This document shows positions 11,034 to 21,064 of a stretch of DNA of 64,000 nt, one piece after another. How positions within the stretch are numbered: position 1 is the stretch's first letter; each line of letters opens with the position of its first letter. Position numbers and translations under genes: made by a program. Source of the stretch: Maylandia zebra (Eukaryota; Chordata; Actinopteri; Cichliformes; Cichlidae); contig NC_135170.1 in assembly GCF_041146795.1 (NCBI RefSeq), positions 19,462,033-19,526,032 on the forward strand. The letters are read 5' to 3'. A model generated the notes under the pieces. That model saw only the letters and a list, made by a program, of their open reading frames with translations. It had not been told where the DNA came from and made no database searches.

Positions 11034-11594
11034 ATGTCTATCTATCTTCACAGACTGCAGAACAGCACCCCTCCTCATAATGATCAGGACACCATACGAT
11101 TCCAGACGTTTTTGGAATGTTTAAGCAGTATCGACCTCCCAGAACAACAAAAACCTGGAGCTTTGTGCAACAGTGGAGAGTCAGAACCGATCTTCATCAG
11201 CGAACCTGCAACACCCCCGAGTGAGTGGCTACCTCGCGATTTCTCTGATGTTTTTGAGTACAGCATGTCAGATTTTGATCTAGTTCATATACCCACCACC
11301 CCAGAATGTGTCAGAAATAGCGTTGATTCACACATAGATTTCGAAGAAGACGGCATAACAGACTCTCAAATATCAGCGGCGTATGATGCTTACATAAAGC
11401 TTCCAGACGCTCAGCCTGCTGAACAAAGTCATATAGCTTCAATAGCTTCAATAGCTGATAAATTATGTTTGATTGAAGCTAGACTCAATCAATACCACCA
11501 AGAAGCACAGGTACAAAGGCAACAGTTTACCAAACTCATAAACAAAGTGTGTAGTACATTAGACAACATCTGCAGCAAAATTTCAAGTCCCTGA
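11034..11594 (+). pseudogene. Polinton-associated protein of unknown function, left-arm copy
   Basis: This 186-codon frame ends 17 bp before the polymerase frame on the same strand. It is acidic, with a Glu/Asp-rich middle (FEEDGITDSQI) and a C-terminal stretch of likely helix, with no recognised domain. Its start may be formed by splicing from upstream blocks. I cannot name a function. It is part of a fossil element. Confidence 0.5.
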
Positions 11595-11611
11595 CTTTTA
11601 AAATCCAGACC

Positions 11612-14344
11612 ATGGACCCTCCAAATAAATTATTTAAACATAATAACGGAACCTCCACTCCTGTTAGATGTTTTGACTTAGAGACTTTTATGCAGTGGGC
11701 TGAAGAAACAGATAAAAAATTAGACGATATTATAGCTAGACTTAATAGGGTGCCTGCATCAGCCTCATCCGATACACATCCTTGTCAGACTGTTCCTACG
11801 TCTGCTATTGCTGATGGGGCTATTGTTGCTAATAATAGTGATAGTACAGCTGGTGTTGCTCGGGCCGTTGCTGTTACTGATGCTAACCATATAGCTTGTG
11901 CTGCTGGTGATTTTGCGTCTGATGCACAATCTAGCCGGGTCACCTCTGCTGCAGCTACTGCAGTTGTTATTGAGCCCGTTGTGCAGTCTGGGTCCGGCAG
12001 CCGCTCTCAGTCACACATTAGAGAGATACCTAATTTTAATGCTCGCGAATTGCGTGAACGCCTTGATTTTAGGGGTATAAGTCTCGATCATCCAGAACAA
12101 GTGCCGGCGCGAGTGCGCGAGTGCTTAGCCAATGTGATAGACAGAGCTGTGGCGGGATCCCAACAGGGCAGTGTTCTAAACGTGGTCCTGCGTGGCCCCT
12201 CGCTGGCTTCAGATGTTCAGGCTGTTTTAAACGCTGATGATCGGTATGATCCGGAGCTGTTTCTCGATCAAATTGCACAAGTTATGCAGAGTAATGATGA
12301 ATCTATCGGTGATGATGAATTAGAGTTTATTGTCACGGTAGCTCAGAACAGTAGTGGCGGGTCTCGCTTAAGACTGGCGCACATACCTTATGATGAGATT
12401 CTCTCAAAGAAAGGCAGACATTTATACACACCAAACAACACAAACAACAATTTGTGCTTCTCCCTATGCATAGCACATTCATTAAACTCATCATCCTCTG
12501 AGCATGAAAAACTTGCTACAGCTAAACAGATGCATGCTGAAGTAGGTCTATGCGACACACAGCAAGTATCATTCTCTGATGTCGGTAAATTTGAGAAGCA
12601 CTTCAACATTAAGATTGTAATCTATTACCACACAGAAGGGCGTAAACGCCTGGAATGTTTTTACACACATGAAGAGCCAAACCCTAACACGTTGATGATG
12701 TATCTCCATAATCAACATTACCACCTGATTTTAAACCCGACCGCTTTTTTGGGGGGATCCTATGTGTGTAATTTCTGTTACAGTATATATAATACACCAT
12801 TACAGCACAGCTGTAAACATAGATGTAACACATGTTACACACTCTGTCAACATCACAGGGGACCCACAGTGAAATGCAGCGACTGTAACCGCATCTGCAA
12901 ATCACAACACTGTTACCAACAACACAAATTACCTGAATTAAAACACAACATGATCCCCTGTGATAATATGAAACATTGCATGCACTGTGGCACCACATAT
13001 AGAGAATCCAAGAAATTGCCACACAAATGTGCGCAGCCTAGATGCGAGCACTGCCGCGAACCTAAATTAGCAGGAGACTCCGACCATCAGTGTTTCATAC
13101 AGCCTGTTGAAAAACAGAAGCCTAACGATAAATACATTTTATATGATTTTGAGACGCGGTACCACAACGGTAAACACGAGGCTAACTTTGTGTGTGCGTC
13201 TGATCTGAAGGGCAATAAGTTCACATTTAATACATTAAAGTGTGTGGAGGCGTTTGTGCAGCATTACAGACGCCCAAGGTTTCGTGGGTACACTTTCATA
13301 GCACATAATGCATCTGGCTTTGATAACTACATACTCCTCGAGTACTTTGTCAGACAGAGCATAACACCTAGTGTCATAATGAGCGGCAGCCGTGTGATTT
13401 TAATGCATGACAGGGACTATGACCAGCGGTGGATTGATTCGTTCAGCTTTTTGCCCATGGGCCTTGCCAAAATACCCTCTGCTTTAGGTTTTCAAGACCT
13501 GCAGAAGGGCCATTTCCCACACAGGTTTAATACGAGGGATAATGAGCGTTATGTGGGCCCGTACCCAGACCCCTCCTTCTACGGCTATGAGCACATGTCT
13601 GAAAGCGATAAGGTGCGATTCATGGAATGGTACCAGGTTGCCTCACAGAATCCCTTTGATTTTCAGGCTGAACTCAGGCGTTACTGTGTTAACGATGTTG
13701 ATGTCCTGCGTAAAGCATGCATCATTTATCGTGACACGCTACTGGGTTGTACTCAAGTTGATCCATTCATGTATACCACCCTGGCTGCATTTAGTATGGG
13801 TGTGTATAAAACGCTGTTTCTGCCTAGAGACGCGCTCGCTCTCACGTATGAAGGGGCATACGTTGAGCAGAACAAGACGTTTTCTAACGTCTCTATTGAA
13901 TGGCTTCAATATGTGTCCCACACCACCAACAAAGTGGTAAAACATGCTCTCAGAGGAGGCGAACAGAGGGTTGGACCGTATTTTGTGGACGGTTTTGACC
14001 CCACAAGTAATACAGCTTATGAATTTGCAGGATGTTTTCACCACGGTTGTGTTAAATGCTACCCCGAGAGTGAAGTTAATCCTGTCAGCAAAGCATCCTA
14101 TGGACTGCTGCATCGCATGTTTTGTGACAAAGTTGATGCACTGAGATCACAACACAGTGTGAGCGTAATAGTGATGTGGGAGTGTGAATGGGCTGCCTTG
14201 AAGCAGACAGACCCTGCAGTTATGGCTTTCATGCATACGTACAGAAAGCCAGAACGCCTGAATCCCCGAGACGCCCTTTTTGGCGGTCGCACAAATGCTC
14301 TAAAGCTGTACCACAAGACTGCACTGTGGGATAGAGACTGGTGA
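11612..14344 (+). pseudogene. Protein-primed family-B DNA polymerase fragment, left-arm copy
   Basis: The long frame shows, in order, a low-complexity Ala/Ser/Val-rich head, a conserved Polinton-type N-terminal block, a cysteine/histidine-rich zinc-binding region (about residues 390-510), and the 3'-5' exonuclease region with YDFET, AHNASGFDN and YCVNDVDV motifs. It runs into the centre of the palindrome, where the family's palm domain would begin. It is an incomplete relic of the replicase of a Polinton. DNA_pol_B_2 membership is inferred from these motifs. Confidence 0.8.
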
Positions 14345-17084
14345 AGTCGTAGTAAAATATTTTTTCATCACAAGCAGTCTTGTGGTACAGCTTTAGAGCA
14401 TTTGTGCGACCGCCAAAAAGGGCGTCTCGGGGATTCAGGCGTTCTGGCTTTCTGTACGTATGCATGAAAGCCATAACTGCAGGGTCTGTCTGCTTCAAGG
14501 CAGCCCATTCACACTCCCACATCACTATTACGCTCACACTGTGTTGTGATCTCAGTGCATCAACTTTGTCACAAAACATGCGATGCAGCAGTCCATAGGA
14601 TGCTTTGCTGACAGGATTAACTTCACTCTCGGGGTAGCATTTAACACAACCGTGGTGAAAACATCCTGCAAATTCATAAGCTGTATTACTTGTGGGGTCA
14701 AAACCGTCCACAAAATACGGTCCAACCCTCTGTTCGCCTCCTCTGAGAGCATGTTTTACCACTTTGTTGGTGGTGTGGGACACATATTGAAGCCATTCAA
14801 TAGAGACGTTAGAAAACGTCTTGTTCTGCTCAACGTATGCCCCTTCATACGTGAGAGCGAGCGCGTCTCTAGGCAGAAACAGCGTTTTATACACACCCAT
14901 ACTAAATGCAGCCAGGGTGGTATACATGAATGGATCAACTTGAGTACAACCCAGTAGCGTGTCACGATAAATGATGCATGCTTTACGCAGGACATCAACA
15001 TCGTTAACACAGTAACGCCTGAGTTCAGCCTGAAAATCAAAGGGATTCTGTGAGGCAACCTGGTACCATTCCATGAATCGCACCTTATCGCTTTCAGACA
15101 TGTGCTCATAGCCGTAGAAGGAGGGGTCTGGGTACGGGCCCACATAACGCTCATTATCCCTCGTATTAAACCTGTGTGGGAAATGGCCCTTCTGCAGGTC
15201 TTGAAAACCTAAAGCAGAGGGTATTTTGGCAAGGCCCATGGGCAAAAAGCTGAACGAATCAATCCACCGCTGGTCATAGTCCCTGTCATGCATTAAAATC
15301 ACACGGCTGCCGCTCATTATGACACTAGGTGTTATGCTCTGTCTGACAAAGTACTCGAGGAGTATGTAGTTATCAAAGCCAGATGCATTATGTGCTATGA
15401 AAGTGTACCCACGAAACCTTGGGCGTCTGTAATGCTGCACAAACGCCTCCACACACTTTAATGTATTAAATGTGAACTTATTGCCCTTCAGATCAGACGC
15501 ACACACAAAGTTAGCCTCGTGTTTACCGTTGTGGTACCGCGTCTCAAAATCATATAAAATGTATTTATCGTTAGGCTTCTGTTTTTCAACAGGCTGTATG
15601 AAACACTGATGGTCGGAGTCTCCTGCTAATTTAGGTTCGCGGCAGTGCTCGCATCTAGGCTGCGCACATTTGTGTGGCAATTTCTTGGATTCTCTATATG
15701 TGGTGCCACAGTGCATGCAATGTTTCATATTATCACAGGGGATCATGTTGTGTTTTAATTCAGGTAATTTGTGTTGTTGGTAACAGTGTTGTGATTTGCA
15801 GATGCGGTTACAGTCGCTGCATTTCACTGTGGGTCCCCTGTGATGTTGACAGAGTGTGTAACATGTGTTACATCTATGTTTACAGCTGTGCTGTAATGGT
15901 GTATTATATATACTGTAACAGAAATTACACACATAGGATCCCCCCAAAAAAGCGGTCGGGTTTAAAATCAGGTGGTAATGTTGATTATGGAGATACATCA
16001 TCAACGTGTTAGGGTTTGGCTCTTCATGTGTGTAAAAACATTCCAGGCGTTTACGCCCTTCTGTGTGGTAATAGATTACAATCTTAATGTTGAAGTGCTT
16101 CTCAAATTTACCGACATCAGAGAATGATACTTGCTGTGTGTCGCATAGACCTACTTCAGCATGCATCTGTTTAGCTGTAGCAAGTTTTTCATGCTCAGAG
16201 GATGATGAGTTTAATGAATGTGCTATGCATAGGGAGAAGCACAAATTGTTGTTTGTGTTGTTTGGTGTGTATAAATGTCTGCCTTTCTTTGAGAGAATCT
16301 CATCATAAGGTATGTGCGCCAGTCTTAAGCGAGACCCGCCACTACTGTTCTGAGCTACCGTGACAATAAACTCTAATTCATCATCACCGATAGATTCATC
16401 ATTACTCTGCATAACTTGTGCAATTTGATCGAGAAACAGCTCCGGATCATACCGATCATCAGCGTTTAAAACAGCCTGAACATCTGAAGCCAGCGAGGGG
16501 CCACGCAGGACCACGTTTAGAACACTGCCCTGTTGGGATCCCGCCACAGCTCTGTCTATCACATTGGCTAAGCACTCGCGCACTCGCGCCGGCACTTGTT
16601 CTGGATGATCGAGACTTATACCCCTAAAATCAAGGCGTTCACGCAATTCGCGAGCATTAAAATTAGGTATCTCTCTAATGTGTGACTGAGAGCGGCTGCC
16701 GGACCCAGACTGCACAACGGGCTCAATAACAACTGCAGTAGCTGCAGCAGAGGTGACCCGGCTAGATTGTGCATCAGACGCAAAATCACCAGCAGCACAA
16801 GCTATATGGTTAGCATCAGTAACAGCAACGGCCCGAGCAACACCAGCTGTACTATCACTATTATTAGCAACAATAGCCCCATCAGCAATAGCAGACGTAG
16901 GAACAGTCTGACAAGGATGTGTATCGGATGAGGCTGATGCAGGCACCCTATTAAGTCTAGCTATAATATCGTCTAATTTTTTATCTGTTTCTTCAGCCCA
17001 CTGCATAAAAGTCTCTAAGTCAAAACATCTAACAGGAGTGGAGGTTCCGTTATTATGTTTAAATAATTTATTTGGAGGGTCCAT
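14229..17084 (-). pseudogene. Protein-primed family-B DNA polymerase fragment, right-arm copy
   Basis: Mirror copy of the left-arm frame, reading toward the centre. It crosses the 51-bp spacer and there shows YYDFTSLYP, the palm motif A typical of family-B polymerases, before entering the opposite arm. It is also incomplete. This short stretch confirms that the gene is a polymerase and not just an exonuclease. Confidence 0.8.
14323..14373. other. 51-bp unique centre of the palindrome
   Basis: This is the only single-copy DNA in the element, bounded by GCAGTC-type mirrored ends (14311-14322 against 14374-14385). It codes for the start of the polymerase palm on the minus strand. It would be the loop of a fold-back molecule. 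Confidence 0.85.
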
Positions 17085-17101
17085 GGTCTGGATTTTAAAA
17101 G

Positions 17102-17662
17102 TCAGGGACTTGAAATTTTGCTGCAGATGTTGTCTAATGTACTACACACTTTGTTTATGAGTTTGGTAAACTGTTGCCTTTGTACCTGTGCTTCTTGGTG
17201 GTATTGATTGAGTCTAGCTTCAATCAAACATAATTTATCAGCTATTGAAGCTATTGAAGCTATATGACTTTGTTCAGCAGGCTGAGCGTCTGGAAGCTTT
17301 ATGTAAGCATCATACGCCGCTGATATTTGAGAGTCTGTTATGCCGTCTTCTTCGAAATCTATGTGTGAATCAACGCTATTTCTGACACATTCTGGGGTGG
17401 TGGGTATATGAACTAGATCAAAATCTGACATGCTGTACTCAAAAACATCAGAGAAATCGCGAGGTAGCCACTCACTCGGGGGTGTTGCAGGTTCGCTGAT
17501 GAAGATCGGTTCTGACTCTCCACTGTTGCACAAAGCTCCAGGTTTTTGTTGTTCTGGGAGGTCGATACTGCTTAAACATTCCAAAAACGTCTGGAATCGT
17601 ATGGTGTCCTGATCATTATGAGGAGGGGTGCTGTTCTGCAGTCTGTGAAGATAGATAGACAT
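17102..17662 (-). pseudogene. Polinton-associated protein of unknown function, right-arm copy
   Basis: Mirror copy of 11034-11594 with the same translation. Confidence 0.5.
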
Positions 17663-20364
17663 GTGTTAAAACATATTATACATGTACCCATTTCAAACTG
17701 AATAAGCGTGTCTCCCTCTCTATCTCTTTTTATCTAATTTATATATGCCTATGCTTACCTTGTAGTGTGCGTTATTCGGGATGGTCCTGCTTCTCCACAC
17801 ACCCGGTTCTCTGGCGTGGCTCTGTAGGTGTAAAACGGTCAGTTTAGAACATTTGTAATTGTTTAAACCCCTTTAAAAAAAAAAAAATACACAACTATAC
17901 ATCCCGTTGTATACACACCTGATGTAAGGTAGGGCTCTGTGGTAGCGGTGTCTGAATGTTTTCCTGCTCAGTTTGTTAACCCTGGAACAAACAAAAACGT
18001 TATTACATAATTTAAAACAATCGCTAGTTTAAAACATACATACGTTTAAAAATCCAGTAATGCTGTACACACCTTGTGCCTGTTAGAGAACTAGTTCCAG
18101 CTGTAAAAGCGCCCGTTTCTAAAGAAAAGGGTCCTGGGCCGTTCTCCCGAACTCCTAAAAATTAAGCTTTTGTTTTAGGAAAAAAAGATAGTTTGAATAT
18201 CCTATAATATGTTAACATAACACTTTTTAAAAATCCAATAATAGGTTTTGTTTTACTTACCGTTTACGATGTCCATGTTATAAAGAACGATGTTAGTGTT
18301 GATGATCGCAAAGAAAATGGTGTGCTCTGCAGCGAATCTTGAGGCGTAAATGGCTCAGGGTATCGGGCTCTGAGCGTGTTTTTTATATAGGGTGGGTGTT
18401 TCCAAAAAGAAAGGTATGTCTCCAATCAATTTAAATGAGGCCCTACAGGGCTTTTGTCTTCTCAAGGAATTACAAAGGAGCCGATACTTCAGACAATAGG
18501 CGGGGTCGCCACCCGACTGGTACCAACTGCCCCATTTACCTTGTCGAGGAATTACAAAAAGAGCCAATACTGGCCACTTTAAACAATAGGCTGGGCCCTT
18601 GTTCGCATGGTGCTCTCAACAACTAAGTGATACCCAGCGGTGGGCTTTTACAATCCTGAACAAATTCAAACAATTAGCCAGCTGTTGAAAAGTTGGAGCG
18701 GGTCTGGGCGACTGGTTTTAGAAGTATCACTGTAGCGTTTATTTTCTAAAGGGCTGAATGTTATTTGCGACTATCTGTTGTGTTAAAAACTACTCTGAAA
18801 CCATGAAACCACTTACAGAAGAAATGGCCCGTTTGATCCGTTTTTAAATAAATAAAATGCTTGCATCGGTGCATGGTGTGACACCAGAATCACAAAATGA
18901 GTGTATTTAAAAGACGATTAGTTTGAAAAGAGCGATACTGGCTGCTTTGGGGGAAAAGGTGACATTGTGTGCAGCGTGTTTTAGAAGTATCACTGTAGCG
19001 TTTATTTTCTAAAGGGCTGAATGTTATTTGCGACTATCTGTTGTGTTAAAAACTACTCTGAAACCATGAAACCCCTTACAGAAGAAATGGCCCGTTTGAT
19101 CCGTTTTTAAATAAAATGATCGCATCAACCCTGGAAAGAAACCCCAGTAGATGTGTAAAAACTAGTTAAATTAAAACTAGGGGTTTGATTAAATGAAACG
19201 CTTGTGAACATGCTGACATCACCCATTCAGAAGAAATTCCCATTTGTGCCGTTTATAAAATAAAATGCATGCCTCACCGCAAGCTGAGACATTGTCAGAT
19301 TTAGAAAATTAGTGTGATTAAAACACTATTACCAACACTTTTGACTAGAGCACACCCTCTTTGTTAAGGCGCACTGTGAACCAAAACAGCTTCCACTCCG
19401 CCAAGAATGAAACAAGATGTCTCCAATCAATTTAAATGAGACCCTACAGGGCTTTTGTCTTCTCAAGGAATTACAAAGGAGCCGATACTTCAGACAATAG
19501 GCGGGGTCGCCACCCGACTGGTACCAACTGCCCCATTTACCTTGTCGAGGAATTACAAAAAGAGCCAATACTGGCCACTTTAAACAATAGGCTGGGCCCT
19601 TGTTCGCATGGTGCTCTCAACAACTAAGTGATACCCAGCGGTGGGCTTTTACAATCCTGAACAAATTCAAACAATTAGCCAGCTGTTGAAAAGTTGGAGC
19701 GGGTCTGGGCGACTGGTTTTAGAAGTATCACTGTAGCGTTTATTTTCTAAAGGGCTGATGAAAAGAGCGATACTGGCTGCTTATAGCATTTATTTTCTAA
19801 AGGACTGAATGCTATTTGTAACATTTACTGTGTTAAAAACTAGCTGGCTGGTTTTGTCTCACTCTTAGTTCAACATTCCGAAATCCCGATTTTTAAATAA
19901 AATGATCGCATCAACCCTGGAAAGAAACCCCAGTAGATGTGTAAAAACTAGTTAAATTAAAACTAGGGGTTTGATTAAATGAAACGCTTGTGAACATGCT
20001 GACATCACCCATTCAGAAGAAATTCCCATTTGTGCCATTTATAAAATAAAATGCATGCCTCACTGCAAGCTGAGACATTGTCAGATTTAGAAAATTAGTG
20101 TGATTAAAACACTATTACCAACACTTTTGACTAGAGCACACCCTCTTTGTTAAGGCGCACTGTGAACCAAAACAGCTTCCACTCCGCCAAGAATGAAACA
20201 AGAAACAAAGAATTGCTTTTAAGAACACATGCATAACTGAATGTTGCGATACACCTAAGTGAAAAAATAGTTTAATTAAAAACCCTATGGTTTGATTAAA
20301 TTAAAACCCCGTTAAAAACACATAAACTCATATAACCCCTCTGATACCCTGTGGTATTTCCACA

Positions 20365-20610
20365 CCTGAACACGCATGCGCACACACACACGAAACTGGT
20401 CAAATCGGTTTGGTTGGCCGCCATCTTGGACTAGTGCCATCGAATTACTGAACGCGCATGCGCACACGCACGAAACCGGTCAAACCGGTTCTCAAACCGG
20501 TTTGGTTGGCCGCCATCTTGGATAGGTGCCATCGTATTACTGAACGCGCATGCGCACACGCACGAAACCGGTTGGCCGCCATATTGGATAGGTGCCATCG
20601 TATTACTACT
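20365..20610 (-). repeat. Three terminal tandem units with YY1- and NRF1-like motifs (right end)
   Basis: Mirror of 8086-8331, with the same unit order read from the outer end and the same motifs. Confidence 0.8.
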
Positions 20611-20616
20611 CTCCTG
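20611..20616. repeat. Target-site duplication, right copy (CTCCTG)
   Basis: Identical partner of 8080-8085. Its length of six matches Polinton integration. Confidence 0.9.
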
Positions 20617-21013
20617 GACTGCTCTATGATAGGATGTATTAAATGCAGATGCCAGGCCTACCACGAGGAGCACTGCGTGGGGTCCTGGAGTGCACATGTA
20701 CACACTGTTCTCTATTTCATGTTTATCTGTCTCAGAGGTGTCCTGAAGGGTGTGGTTGTAGAACCAGCCAGGAGAATCCACCACTGCGAGTGTCCTTTCT
20801 CCCAGAATGCCGTGATTAATTTCACAGGACATCGTTGTTCTTCTGTGATGAACAGCAAAAGCCTTTTTCCTCAGAATGGTGTTTCCAGCCGAGCTCTTAG
20901 CTGACCACTGAGCACCAACCATCACTAGTCTTAAATGTGCTGGTGGGGTTTTACCACCTGCAGAAGCAAAACTAATCAAGAATCAGGCATATAGTTTTAA
21001 TGCATTCAAATCA

Positions 21014-21064
<51 letters not shown>

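Larger units (their letters stand above)
8086..14322 (+). repeat. Left arm of the 6,237-bp inverted repeat
   Basis: The arm is mirrored by 14374-20610 with no length offset at any landmark I checked. The outer ends, TATA box (10307 and 18380), 186-codon frame (11034 and 17102), polymerase start (11612 and 17084) and inner border (14322 and 14374) all satisfy left plus right = 28,696. The open frames read the same in both arms. So there is no net insertion or deletion between the arms. Confidence 0.9.
8086..20610. mobile_element. Polinton/Maverick-type fossil, whole element is a giant palindrome
   Basis: The insert is 12,525 bp. It starts AGTAGTAATACGATGG and ends with the exact inverse, and it is flanked by the 6-bp duplication CTCCTG (8080-8085 and 20611-20616). 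AGT ends, 6-bp duplications and a protein-primed family-B polymerase are the Polinton signature. Unlike any standard Polinton, positions 8086-14322 and 14374-20610 are mirror images (coordinates sum to 28,696) around 51 bp. Each arm carries terminal tandem repeats, duplicated subterminal blocks, a promoter-like TATA region with splice-like short blocks, a 186-codon frame and an incomplete polymerase frame. No capsid, integrase, ATPase or protease gene is visible, so it is a broken, non-autonomous relic. Identical arms and clean target duplications point to a very young insertion. It splits the GIMAP8-like gene. Confidence 0.9.
14374..20610 (-). repeat. Right arm of the 6,237-bp inverted repeat
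   Basis: Mirror copy of 8086-14322. The 51-bp centre (14323-14373) is the only part of the element present once. Confidence 0.9.

Noticed and set aside
8086-20610. Palindrome as a pure assembly or sequencing artefact (for example a hairpin long read)
   Set aside because: A fold-back read would also mirror the flanks. Here the flanks are different halves of one host exon, and a 6-bp target duplication sits exactly at both ends. Long-read proof is still desirable.
8086-20610. A large DNA virus or Teratorn-like element
   Set aside because: No herpesvirus-type or piggyBac genes are seen. The 6-bp duplication, AGT ends and protein-primed polymerase fit Polinton.
20431-20979. A 182-codon GIMAP-like protein ending in element sequence, and its mirror-type partner at 7690-8238
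   Set aside because: Both are host exon halves read through into the element's terminal repeats, not real genes.
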